Positions 8,086 to 15,554 of a stretch of 64,000 nucleotides of DNA are shown here, one piece after another (the stretch's first letter is position 1; each line of letters opens with the position of its first letter). The notes beneath the pieces are model-generated. The model had not been told where the DNA came from, did no database searches, and saw only the letters and a program-made list of their open reading frames with translations. The position numbers and the translations under genes are program-made. The stretch lies in assembly GCA_040878395.1 (NCBI GenBank), contig JBBDMI010000003.1, positions 62,001 through 126,000 of the forward strand. The letters run 5' to 3'. This DNA comes from Candidatus Dependentiae bacterium. Lineage in GTDB: Bacteria > Babelota > Babeliae > Babelales > Vermiphilaceae.

Positions 8086-8282
8086 AATATATCCAAGCTT
8101 AGATCATCGAATTGGTTTTGCTTTATGATGAGCTGCCAATCTAATCAATTTATGTTCAAGTATCGATTCTTAGTTTTTTACCTGAATCTGGCTATGAGCT
8201 TTTTCCCTTGATCTTTACCCTTTGAATATTGTATAATTGCATTATATATAATCGCATTATTTAAAAAAAAGGCTCTTTAAAG
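8086..8282 (+). repeat. Upstream repeat A of the Sel1 family (second copy at 9893-10097)
   Basis: About 180 bases that recur with few changes at 9893-10097, each time just before a Sel1 gene. The left part (8086-8135) matches the 3' end of tsaD at 11187-11240, read on the minus strand. The right part carries the promoter TTGATC (8208-8213), an 18-base spacer and TATAAT (8232-8237). The similarity continues into the signal-peptide codons of the genes, so gene and promoter were duplicated together. Confidence 0.85.
8208..8237 (+). promoter_or_regulatory. Promoter of the large Sel1-repeat gene
   Basis: TTGATC (8208-8213) and a perfect TATAAT (8232-8237) are 18 bases apart. The same hexamers and spacing occur at 10018-10047 in the duplicated copy. 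Confidence 0.65.
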
Positions 8283-9890
8283 ATGAATTTTATAGAAAAA
8301 GCTTTTTTATCGTTGTTTCTTATCAATGCTTTGGCATATGCTGCTGATCCGCAAGCGCAAATATCTGCTTGGAAGGCTTTACCGAAAGGTTCGTTAACAC
8401 TTTCTGAAAAAGTCAAAATCGCTGAAGAGCGAGGGCAAATAAAGAAAGATGATCAAGGGAACCTCATTGAACAGATAAATTTTGATGCTGACGATTATAT
8501 TATATTAGATTCATTTCAAGAGCTTGGGCTAGCGCAGTACGAAAAAGGGTTGCCTTGGGTTTTAGCCGCAACAATAACAAAAGAGGGCGAAAGCCTTTGG
8601 AGGGATTATTTTGATGCGCAGGGAATTAATAATTGGCTATTAAATGAGCAATTTAGATTGAATAAGGCCGAAGTTATTCATCCAGTGACGAAGCGCCCAA
8701 TTATTACGATTGATTACTACAGTCTTTTTCCAGGTAAAGAAGAGTTTGTATATATTGGCAATCTTGAACAATTAGTAAAAAATGATCCTCAAAAGATGAG
8801 ATTGTTTTTGCAAGCAGCTAAAGGTAATAATCAGGATGCAATGACAAATTTAGGGGTTTTGTTATTTGAAGAAGGAGATATTGCAGGGGCAAAAGAGTGG
8901 TGCAAAAAAGCGGCCGATTTAGGCAATACAGATGCAATGACAAATTTAGGGATTCTGTTGTTTGAAGAAGGAGATATTGCAGGGGCAAAAGAGTGGTACC
9001 GAAAAGCGGCCGATTTAGGCAGTGTGGTTGCAATGACAAATTTAGGGATTCTGTTATTGCAAGGGGGAGATATTGCAGAGGCAAAAGAGTGGTACCGAAA
9101 AGCGGCCGATTTAGGCAATACAGATGCAATGACAAGTTTAGCGTTTTTGTTGTTTGAAGAAGGAGATATTGCAGAGGCAAAAGAGTGGTGGAAAAAAGCG
9201 GCCGATTTAGGCAATGCAGATGCAATGACAAGTTTAGGGCTTTTGTTGTTTGAAGAAGGAGATATTGCAGGTGCAAAGGAGTGGTACCGAAAAGCGGCCG
9301 ATTTAGGCAATGTGATTGCAATGAAAAATTTAGGGGTTTTGTTGTTTAACGAAGGAGATATTGCAGGTGCAAAAGAGTGGCTTGAGAAAGCGGCCGATTT
9401 AGGCAATGCAGATGCAATGACAAATTTAGGGATTCTGTTATCGCAAGGGGGAGATACTGTAGAGGCAAAAAAGTGGTACCGAAAAGCGGCCGATTTAGGC
9501 AATGTAACTGCAATGAAAAATTTAGGGGTTTTATTGTTTAACGAAGGAGATATTGCAGGTGCAAAAGAGTGGCTTGAGAAAGCGGCCGATTTAGGCAATG
9601 CAGATGCAATGACAAATTTAGGGATTCTGTTATCGCAAGGGGGAGATACTGTAGAGGCAAAAAAGTGGTACCGAAAAGCGGCCGATTTAGGCAATGTAAC
9701 TGCAATGAAAAATTTAGGGGTTTTATTGTTTAACGAAGGAGATATTGCAGGTGCAAAAGAGTGGCTTGAGAAAGCGGCCGATTTAGGCAATCCGGATGCA
9801 ATGAGCAATTTAAGGGCTTTACTGGCAAAAGCAGAAGATGAGTCCCAAGAGAATGAAGATGAAGTTCCGGCTGCTGCAAAAGTAGGCTAA
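8283..9890 (+). CDS. Secreted Sel1-repeat protein, ten full repeats
   Basis: 535 residues. The signal peptide ends in ALAYAADP. Residues about 85-180 form the shared family domain (LPWVLAA, LWRDYFDAQGINNWLLN, ITIDYYSLFPG). Residues 186-505 are ten perfect-length 32-residue Sel1-like units of the type AM(T/K)NLGxLL...GDIA-AKEW...KAADLGN, and a degenerate cap follows (506-535). Sel1/TPR solenoids bind proteins; in bacteria that live in eukaryotic cells they are common in secreted factors. Repeats 6-7 and 8-9 are identical in DNA, so the array expanded recently. It has its own promoter in a duplicated upstream region. Long antisense ORFs over the array are repeat artefacts. Confidence 0.9.
   Translation: MNFIEKAFLSLFLINALAYAADPQAQISAWKALPKGSLTLSEKVKIAEERGQIKKDDQGNLIEQINFDADDYIILDSFQELGLAQYEKGLPWVLAATITKEGESLWRDYFDAQGINNWLLNEQFRLNKAEVIHPVTKRPIITIDYYSLFPGKEEFVYIGNLEQLVKNDPQKMRLFLQAAKGNNQDAMTNLGVLLFEEGDIAGAKEWCKKAADLGNTDAMTNLGILLFEEGDIAGAKEWYRKAADLGSVVAMTNLGILLLQGGDIAEAKEWYRKAADLGNTDAMTSLAFLLFEEGDIAEAKEWWKKAADLGNADAMTSLGLLLFEEGDIAGAKEWYRKAADLGNVIAMKNLGVLLFNEGDIAGAKEWLEKAADLGNADAMTNLGILLSQGGDTVEAKKWYRKAADLGNVTAMKNLGVLLFNEGDIAGAKEWLEKAADLGNADAMTNLGILLSQGGDTVEAKKWYRKAADLGNVTAMKNLGVLLFNEGDIAGAKEWLEKAADLGNPDAMSNLRALLAKAEDESQENEDEVPAAAKVG
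9342..9791 (+). repeat. Exact 192-bp-period tandem repeat inside the Sel1 array
   Basis: From 9342 to 9791 the sequence repeats with period 192 (two 96-bp Sel1 units) and I see no mismatch, about 2.3 copies. G/A differences just left (9341 versus 9533) and G/C differences just right (9600 versus 9792) mark the borders. The identity points to a very recent slippage or unequal exchange. Confidence 0.85.
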
Positions 9891-9892
9891 AA

Positions 9893-10097
9893 AACATCCA
9901 GGCTTAAATTATCAAATTTGTTTTATTTTGTTTTATGATGAGCTGCCAATCTAATCAATTCATGTTCAAGTATCGATTCTTAGTTTTTTACCTGAATCTG
10001 GCTACGAGCTTTTTTTCTTGATCTCTATCCTTTAGATATTGTATAATTGCATTATGCATAATCGTATTATTTAAAAAAAATAACAAGGCTCTTTAAG
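9893..10097 (+). repeat. Upstream repeat B of the Sel1 family
   Basis: Second copy of the region at 8086-8282. It begins with a tsaD-3'-end-like stretch (9893-9945) and carries the promoter TTGATC (10018-10023), 18 bases, TATAAT (10042-10047). A few bases are inserted before the start codon (TAACAAGG). Confidence 0.85.
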
Positions 10098-11189
10098 ATG
10101 AATTTTATAAAAAAAGCTGTTTTATCGTTGTTTCTTATCAATGCTTTGGCATATGCTGCTGATCCGCAAGCGCAAATATCTACTTGGAAGGTTTTACCGT
10201 TTCCTGCGATAAAAGTTGCAGAAGGTGATGGGCAAATTAAGCAGTTCGAGCGAGTGGATCTTAATGCCGTTGATGGTATTGCACGAGAGACTTTCAAAAA
10301 GATGATTGCAGAGCAATGGGAAAAAAAATTGCCTTGGGTTTTAGCCGCAACATTAGATATTGACGCCGAGGGTAAGTTGTGGCGCTCTTATTTTGATGCA
10401 TATTCAATAACTCGATGGCTGTTGAATAATCGATTTCAACGAATTGCAGGCAGGAGAAATCCTTTGACGGGGCGCCCAATTGTTATGATTGATTATTTCA
10501 GTATTAATCGTTCGGATAAAAAATTTAAACATATCGGTACCCTTGCGCAATTAGTAAAAAATGATCCTCCAAAGGTGAGATTGTTTTTGCAAGCAGCTAA
10601 AGAAGGTGATAATCCTGATGCGATGTTAGGTTTGGGGCTTTTGTTGGAAAAAGATGAAGACATTGCAGGGGCAAAAGAGTGGTATAAAAAATCAGCTGAT
10701 TTGGGCAATCCTGATGCGATGAATAACTTGGGAGTTTTGTTGGCAAAAGATAAAGATATTGTAGGGGCAAAAGAGTGGTGGCAAAAAGCAGCTGATTTAG
10801 GCAGCGCAGTTGCAATGCTTAATTTGGGGCATTTGTTGGTAAATAATAAAGAGGTTGTAGAGGCAAAAGAGTGGTACAAAAAATCTGCTGGTTTAGGCAA
10901 TGCAGTTGCGATGAATAACTTGGGGGCTTTGTTAGCAAAAGATGGAGAGATTGCAGAGGCAAAAGAGTGGCTCAAAAAAGCAGCTGATTTAGGCAATGCA
11001 GTTGCGATGAGAAATTTGGGGATTTTGTTGAAAAAAGAAGGTGATATAGAGGGGGCAAAAGAGTGGTTAAAGAAATCTGCTGATTTAGGCAATACAAATG
11101 CGATGATTAATTTAAGGAATTTGCTGGCAGATGAGTCCCAAGAGGATGAAGATAAAGTTCCAGCAAAAAAACGGGCTCGTATTGATTAA
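10098..11189 (+). CDS. Secreted Sel1-repeat protein, five full repeats
   Basis: 363 residues. The signal peptide is almost identical to that of the preceding gene (ALAYAADPQAQIS). The family domain lies at about 70-165 (LPWVLAA, LWRSYFDAYSITRWLLN, VMIDYFSINR). Five 32-residue Sel1 units span 175-334, then a degenerate cap and the tail VPAKKRARID. The basic KKRAR tail looks like a nuclear-localisation signal; that function is inference. Its stop overlaps the convergent tsaD 3' end by four bases. The repeats are more diverged from one another than in the neighbour, so this array is older. Confidence 0.9.
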   Translation: MNFIKKAVLSLFLINALAYAADPQAQISTWKVLPFPAIKVAEGDGQIKQFERVDLNAVDGIARETFKKMIAEQWEKKLPWVLAATLDIDAEGKLWRSYFDAYSITRWLLNNRFQRIAGRRNPLTGRPIVMIDYFSINRSDKKFKHIGTLAQLVKNDPPKVRLFLQAAKEGDNPDAMLGLGLLLEKDEDIAGAKEWYKKSADLGNPDAMNNLGVLLAKDKDIVGAKEWWQKAADLGSAVAMLNLGHLLVNNKEVVEAKEWYKKSAGLGNAVAMNNLGALLAKDGEIAEAKEWLKKAADLGNAVAMRNLGILLKKEGDIEGAKEWLKKSADLGNTNAMINLRNLLADESQEDEDKVPAKKRARID

Positions 11190-12208
11190 AAAATATCTAA
11201 GCTTAAGTCATCAAACTTGTTTTGTTTTGCTTTATAATTGGCGACAAAGGCGATCATAGCTGCGTTATCAGTACAATATTGCGGTGAGGGTGAAAAAAAC
11301 GTTAACCCACGTTTTTCGCAGAACTCGCTTAGTTGCTGCTTAAGATACTTGTTGCAGGCAACGCCACCAACAAAAGTGACGGCTTTTACTTTAGGGTAAA
11401 GTTGAAGTGCAAGTTTAAGTTTGTTTTTAAAAATGTCGCCCATGCAAACGAGTAATGAACTTGCGACCTCTTTTTTCAGTTGTTTGTCATTATTTTTTAA
11501 AAAGGTTTTTGTTTTCAGATCAAAAGCATCTCGTTTAACCAGGTCATAAAGTACCGCCGTTTTTAAACCAGAAAAGCTGAAATTTATCATATTTTGTTTT
11601 CCGCGAGGATAGCTATAAAAATCTTTAAAGTTTGCCTCACGGGCCAAATTTTCCACGATTGGGCCACCTGGGTATCCAAGGTTGATAAGTTTAGCAATTT
11701 TATCAAATGCTTCACCGGCTGCATCGTCAATTGTCTGTCCAATTATTTCATACTCGCCGAAGTCTTTAATTAAATACATTGAGCTATGCCCACCCGATGC
11801 GGTCAAGCAAATATGCGGGAACGGCACATTATGCTCAATCATTGATGAGAATGCATGTCCTTCAAGATGATTAACGCCGATGATCGGAATCTTTTTTGCG
11901 TATGCGAGTGCTTTTGCAAAGCTTACACCAATAAGTAATGAACCTGGCAAGCCGGGCTTGCTTGTGACTGCAATAATGTCGATATCATCTAATGTTTTGT
12001 TTGCTTTTTGTAATGCTTCTTGCACAATAGGTTTGATTTTTTGTACATGTGAACGAGATGCGATCTCAGGAACAACGCCCCCGTATTGTTTATGCAGATC
12101 AATTTGTGAAAACAGAACGTTTGAAAGCATGCCGTCTTGTTCATTATAAACTGCAGCTGCAGTCTCATCGCATGAGCTCTCAATTGCTAAAATGGTTGGT
12201 TGTTTCAT
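11186..12208 (-). CDS. tsaD: tRNA N6-adenosine threonylcarbamoyltransferase TsaD
   Basis: Transfers threonylcarbamoyl to A37 of ANN-decoding tRNAs (t6A), working with TsaB, TsaC and TsaE. 340 residues is the normal length. Visible motifs are the ILAIESSCDETAAA N-terminus, the metal-binding HLEGH (H114, H118), the SGGHSSMYL strand, the GEAFDK(I/V)A-x-LGYPGGP segment, and near the C-terminus the VGGVACN and SPQYCTDNAAMIA motifs. It is followed on the same strand, and preceded by five bases, by the secreted-protein gene at 12214-12909. Its last codons are the source of the tsaD-like fragments found upstream of the Sel1 genes. Confidence 0.97.
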   Translation of the reverse strand: MKQPTILAIESSCDETAAAVYNEQDGMLSNVLFSQIDLHKQYGGVVPEIASRSHVQKIKPIVQEALQKANKTLDDIDIIAVTSKPGLPGSLLIGVSFAKALAYAKKIPIIGVNHLEGHAFSSMIEHNVPFPHICLTASGGHSSMYLIKDFGEYEIIGQTIDDAAGEAFDKIAKLINLGYPGGPIVENLAREANFKDFYSYPRGKQNMINFSFSGLKTAVLYDLVKRDAFDLKTKTFLKNNDKQLKKEVASSLLVCMGDIFKNKLKLALQLYPKVKAVTFVGGVACNKYLKQQLSEFCEKRGLTFFSPSPQYCTDNAAMIAFVANYKAKQNKFDDLSLDIF

Positions 12209-12213
12209 AATGA

Positions 12214-12909
12214 TTAAGCTGTGAGTGCAATAATGGTTTTATGTGGAATATCATGTTTTATTTGTGTATTTTGTTTGGCATGAATTGTTTTTAAATCAAG
12301 TGATGACAAGATAAACTGTGCTGATACATCATGCAGTTCATCAGGTGTTAACTGATGTAAAATCTGTTCATTGAGTACAATTTTTGGTAATTCCAGCGCA
12401 TTGCCTCCTTCAACATTCTGTATCAGGTTGGGATGATAATGCACGATGATTGCATTGTCCGGAATGCGCATATCATCACGTAATGCTTTTTGTGTAATTT
12501 CCCAACTACCTAAAGCATTCAGATCAGTCTCAGGGGTGATCTTGGTGGTAATCTCTCTGTTGGGGTTGAATTTTAAATGAAAGAGTTTGTAGGGGCGGCT
12601 TTTGCATATACGTTGAAACTTTATGGTGTTTTGCTCAGTAACCCACTCAATATCATTGCTGATTAACAAAAAGAATTCATTACGCATTTTATACTCTGAA
12701 ATTGCAAATGAGATTTGATGTGTCTCTTGTTGTATTTCAGTAATAATTTGATCGCCGGCATAATACACTGCCACCGGTTCGGTTATTTTTGTGTCGTATG
12801 GGAATTTTACTGTACCATACCAAAGAGCTTTATCAGCCGCAAGGTAGGCGTCAATATTGCCAAAAACAGTTGGCAGTAGGACAATGCTAAAAATAAGGGA
12901 CTTGTTCAT
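12214..12909 (-). CDS. Secreted protein of unknown function, upstream of tsaD
   Basis: 231 residues with a signal peptide (MNKSLIFSIVLLPTVFGNID). The mature part is beta-rich with few cysteines (one); recognisable segments are DKALWYGTVKFPYDTKITEP, a FAISEYKMRNEFFLLI stretch and an acidic C-terminal part with PDNAIIVHYHPNLI. I do not recognise a family. It precedes tsaD by five bases on the same strand, so the two are probably one transcript. The divergent promoter region to the gene at 12976 is about 66 bases. Confidence 0.65.
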   Translation of the reverse strand: MNKSLIFSIVLLPTVFGNIDAYLAADKALWYGTVKFPYDTKITEPVAVYYAGDQIITEIQQETHQISFAISEYKMRNEFFLLISNDIEWVTEQNTIKFQRICKSRPYKLFHLKFNPNREITTKITPETDLNALGSWEITQKALRDDMRIPDNAIIVHYHPNLIQNVEGGNALELPKIVLNEQILHQLTPDELHDVSAQFILSSLDLKTIHAKQNTQIKHDIPHKTIIALTA

Positions 12910-12975
12910 GGGTATACCTTTTTTGTATTTAAGCTATACTTACACATATAATTAAGTTTTTGAAGTAAGGCTAGA

Positions 12976-13455
12976 ATGATTATACAAAAAGTTCAACAGT
13001 TTGGTAAGAGAATATTACAAACAGAGGGTTCGATAAAAAAACGTGCTCGTTCAATATGCTTGGGTATTTTTATCGCTTTTTCGCCATTTGTAGGATTACA
13101 TACCCTAATGGCATTTGCTTTATGTTGGTTATTTTCTCTTAATTATCCCATTACCGTAACGGTACAATTGGCTATAAATAATCCTTGGACTTGGGTTCCT
13201 GTTTATGGATGTGGTTATGGTTTTGGTAGATTATTAAGTAATGTATGTCATATTGATTTTGCACAATGCTCTCCGAAATTTTTTTCATCTATTGAGCCTT
13301 TGTGTTCAACGGTTGGCGTGTCTGCCGATTCCATTTGGATCTTTTTCATTGGAGGCAATGTTTTGAGTGTTTTGCTTGCAATAAGTATGTATATTCCGAT
13401 AAAATGTCTTTTCAAGAAACTTGAACAACGAAAAACATCAGCAACCTCTTCATGA
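12976..13455 (+). CDS. DUF2062-type membrane protein
   Basis: 159 residues. The motif GIFIAFSPFVGLHTLMAFAL followed by NPWTWVPVYGCGYGFGRLL is typical of DUF2062 proteins: small inner-membrane proteins with three or four helices, sometimes linked to glycosyltransferases. Function unknown. Helices lie at about 28-55, 58-80 and 115-140. It is eight bases upstream of smpB and probably co-transcribed. Confidence 0.8.
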   Translation: MIIQKVQQFGKRILQTEGSIKKRARSICLGIFIAFSPFVGLHTLMAFALCWLFSLNYPITVTVQLAINNPWTWVPVYGCGYGFGRLLSNVCHIDFAQCSPKFFSSIEPLCSTVGVSADSIWIFFIGGNVLSVLLAISMYIPIKCLFKKLEQRKTSATSS

Positions 13456-13463
13456 GTATTTAA

Positions 13464-13922
13464 ATGAAAATTATTGCATCGAACAAAAAAGCATTTCATG
13501 ATTATCATATTGACGATCGCCTAGAGGCCGGCATTGTTCTTTCCGGCGATGAGGTTAAATCAATCCGTGCTGGGCATATTTCGCTCAAAGGTTCATTTGC
13601 ACATATTCAAGGTAATGAACTTTTTTTGGTCAATTGTCATATTACCCCGTATACAAAAGCTTTTGATAAGGCAGGCAAAGATGAAGAATATGCAACACGT
13701 CGACGAAAACTTTTAATTCACAAGCGTGAATTGACTAAAATAATGAACGATATCGCTCGCCAGGGAACAACAGTTGTGCCACTTAAAGTGTATTTTAAGG
13801 GTGGCTTGATTAAGGTTGAGCTTGGTATCGCAAAAGGTAAGAAAAAAGCTGACAAGCGCCAGGCGTTAAAAGAAAAAGACCTTAAACGTCAAGCAGATCG
13901 TGAGATAAAAGAGCGGTATTAA
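13464..13922 (+). CDS. smpB: SsrA-binding protein SmpB
   Basis: SmpB binds the tRNA-like domain of tmRNA and brings it to stalled ribosomes for trans-translation. 152 residues, normal length. Visible are NKKAFHDYHIDDRLEAGIVL, the GDEVKSIRAG turn, RRRKLLIHK, the VPLKVYFKGGLIKVELGIAKGKK segment (shown here in parts) and the basic C-terminal helix. The tmRNA gene lies 760 bases downstream on the same strand, with a toxin-antitoxin pair in between on the other strand. Confidence 0.97.
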   Translation: MKIIASNKKAFHDYHIDDRLEAGIVLSGDEVKSIRAGHISLKGSFAHIQGNELFLVNCHITPYTKAFDKAGKDEEYATRRRKLLIHKRELTKIMNDIARQGTTVVPLKVYFKGGLIKVELGIAKGKKKADKRQALKEKDLKRQADREIKERY

Positions 13923-13931
13923 GTTAAATAA

Positions 13932-14198
13932 TTAAAAAAGGTCAGCATGAGTTCCTGTTCTTACTAAAATTATTTCTTGAATTGTTTTTTTATAGATTAA
14001 AAGCCAGTCCGGTTCAATATGGCATTCCCAGTATCCTTTCCAGTTGCCATGAAGGGGGTGGTTTCTATTTTTTGTAGGTAAAGGTTTTTCTTTTATAAGT
14101 AGTGAAAGAATATCGTTCATTTTTTTAAGATTTTTTCCATGCTTTTTTACTTTTTTAAAGTCTTTTTTAAATTGACTTTCGTAAGCTATGTTGAGCAT
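13932..14198 (-). CDS. YafQ/RelE-type mRNA-cleaving toxin
   Basis: 88 residues. The C-terminal half closely follows YafQ: NHPLHGNWKGYWECHIEPDW and GTHADLF. The residues that act in E. coli YafQ are all present: H47, H60, D64 and H84. YafQ toxins cut mRNA in the ribosome and stop translation until rescued. The antitoxin gene starts upstream on the same strand, with two bases between its stop and this start, so the two are one operon. It lies convergent to smpB, ten bases from its stop. Confidence 0.9.
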   Translation of the reverse strand: MLNIAYESQFKKDFKKVKKHGKNLKKMNDILSLLIKEKPLPTKNRNHPLHGNWKGYWECHIEPDWLLIYKKTIQEIILVRTGTHADLF

Positions 14199-14200
14199 TC

Positions 14201-14482
14201 TTAGCTTTCCAGTTTTTCAAATAGGTCTTTTATGTCTTTAGCTTGAACAAGCTTTTTGCCTTTTTCAATGTTGGAAATAGCTTTTAAGGTTTCTTTATTT
14301 GGCGTGTGAGAATGATTACAGTCAACTTTTTGATCAGATTCATCAATCCAATCGTCAATTAATTCATTGATAATTATACGCATGCTTTTTCCGCGTGCAG
14401 CTGCCATCGCTTTTAATCGACGATGCTGTATTTTAGGGACATCTACTACGATTCGTGATAATTCGTTTTTTTTAGGATTCAT
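14201..14482 (-). CDS. Antitoxin of the YafQ-type module
   Basis: 93 residues with an N-terminal ribbon-helix-helix-like part (ELSRIVVDVPKIQHRRLKAM, then RGKSMRIIINELIDDW) and a longer C-terminal part that would wrap the toxin. RHH antitoxins bind DNA as dimers and repress their own operon. Upstream lie two tandem 16-bp AT-rich repeats (14508-14539) at the expected operator position. The protein is not clearly DinJ-like in sequence; the call rests on fold pattern and adjacency to the toxin. Confidence 0.8.
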   Translation of the reverse strand: MNPKKNELSRIVVDVPKIQHRRLKAMAAARGKSMRIIINELIDDWIDESDQKVDCNHSHTPNKETLKAISNIEKGKKLVQAKDIKDLFEKLES

Positions 14483-14507
14483 AACTGTTTTTTGCCTTTT
14501 TTTGTAT

Positions 14508-14539
14508 ATTTATATAATACTATATTTATATAATACTAT
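14508..14539 (-). repeat. Tandem 16-bp repeat in the toxin-antitoxin promoter
   Basis: ATTTATATAATACTAT occurs twice head-to-tail (14508-14523, 14524-14539), 26 to 57 bases before the antitoxin start on the minus strand. It is a good candidate for promoter elements plus antitoxin-binding operator half sites. Confidence 0.5.
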
Positions 14540-14681
14540 AAATGTATAAAACAAGTAAAGAGGCAAGGTGTTTGGGTGTGATATTCATGAGAGAGAAGGT
14601 AATCTTGACTAATAGAAACACTTTGGCTACTATAATAGTATGATTTCTTTGAAACAAATTTCAGGTTTTCTCTAAAGATTC

Positions 14682-15053
14682 GGGGGCGTCCAGGCTTCGA
14701 CGTGTTATTTAGGGTCTGAGGTGCATGCCGAGCGTTGACTGAGTGCTCGTTAAACAATTGGTTAAACTATAAATGCAAACACTCAGGTGAATGCAGTACC
14801 AGCTTTCGCTTAATAGCTAGTTGGTATTCTTGTTAATTAAAACGTGCCTATCAGTTTTGTTAACTCGTAATAACTCAGATAGGATTTCCAGAGTGAGCAT
14901 TCATCATTGTGTAGCTTTGGAAATATTACGCAATGATCTTATATGTGATGCTGAGTTCTCAAGGCCGTATATAAGTATAATTGAGAAATAAGCATGTAGT
15001 ACCTAGGATTTGCGATAGTGCGGACATGGGTTCGATTCCCATCGCCTCCACCA
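14682..15053 (+). ncRNA. ssrA: Transfer-messenger RNA
   Basis: One-piece tmRNA of 372 nt. The 5' acceptor strand GGGGGCG pairs with CGCCTCC near the 3' end; the 3' A-CCA is encoded (15050-15053). The T-arm GGGTTCGATTCCC is clear. The resume codon GCA at 14775 opens a tag reading ANTQVNAVPAFA, stopped by TAA at 14811-14813 and an adjacent TAG. The tag ends in AFA instead of the usual LAA or VAA. A TATAAT (14631-14636) lies upstream, with a poorly spaced TTGACT (14605-14610). A structured repeat and a GIY-YIG gene start immediately after the CCA. Confidence 0.95.
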
Positions 15054-15171
15054 GTCTTCGTTCCTTACGGAACTTCGTCTGGCAAGCCAGTTTTTTTAAG
15101 GAATTGATTTTAAAATAAAAATAACTTTATTAGAACGAAGACTGCCCGAAGAAGCCTTGGCGAAGACGGGC
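15051..15171 (+). repeat. Structured element abutting the tmRNA 3' end
   Basis: Hairpin 1 (15051-15082): CCAG...CTGG closing, inner stem GTTCC/GGAAC. A longer inverted repeat encloses the region: CAGTCTTCGTT (15052-15062) and AACGAAGACTG (15134-15144), perfect over 11 bases and 71 bases apart. A last hairpin GCCCG...CGGGC (15144-15171) follows. The same layout with compensating changes is found after tRNA-Glu (41611-41731). It may serve as a processing signal or terminator, or it may be a mobile repeat. Confidence 0.75.
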
Positions 15172-15188
15172 TTTTAATTCTGGTTATC

Positions 15189-15431
15189 ATGTATTATGTA
15201 TATCTTATTAAATCACTGAAGTATTCAAATCAAATGTATGTTGGTATAACGACAAACTTTAAAAAAAGATTAATTTGTCATAACTCTGGCGGTTCTTTCC
15301 ATACGGCCAAGTTTAAGCCTTGGGAGTTGATTACCTTTATATGTTTTAAGGATAAAGTCAAAGCAACTGAATTTGAAAAATATTTAAAATCACAATCCGG
15401 TAGAGCTTTTGCCAAAAAACGATTGATTTAA
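15189..15431 (+). CDS. Stand-alone GIY-YIG nuclease-domain protein, copy A
   Basis: 80 residues, a single GIY-YIG domain of the UPF0213/YhbQ size class. It has MYYVYLIKS (the GIY strand), MYVGITTNF (the YIG strand), the catalytic-type arginine R27 and HN at 31-32, and the C-terminal FEKYLKSQSGRAFAKKR helix. GIY-YIG domains cut DNA by one metal-dependent centre; small stand-alone members have few defined roles. It lies 18 bases after the structured element that abuts the tmRNA. Close relatives lie at 41768, 46294 and 47890. Confidence 0.85.
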   Translation: MYYVYLIKSLKYSNQMYVGITTNFKKRLICHNSGGSFHTAKFKPWELITFICFKDKVKATEFEKYLKSQSGRAFAKKRLI

Positions 15432-15554
15432 ATTTTTCAAAAACATTTTTCGATAGTTAAAAAACAATGCTCATGATAAATGGGCGTTTTTTTTTGCGCA
15501 ATTTTGCTAAGCTTTCTTTGTCTTTTAAAAAGCAAAGCTTAAAAGGAGTCTGTA

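Noticed and set aside
8831-9808. 325-codon and 167-codon antisense ORFs across the Sel1 array
   Set aside because: They exist because the 96-bp repeat is open in several frames; they have no RBS or signal, and the plus strand has a clear Sel1 protein.
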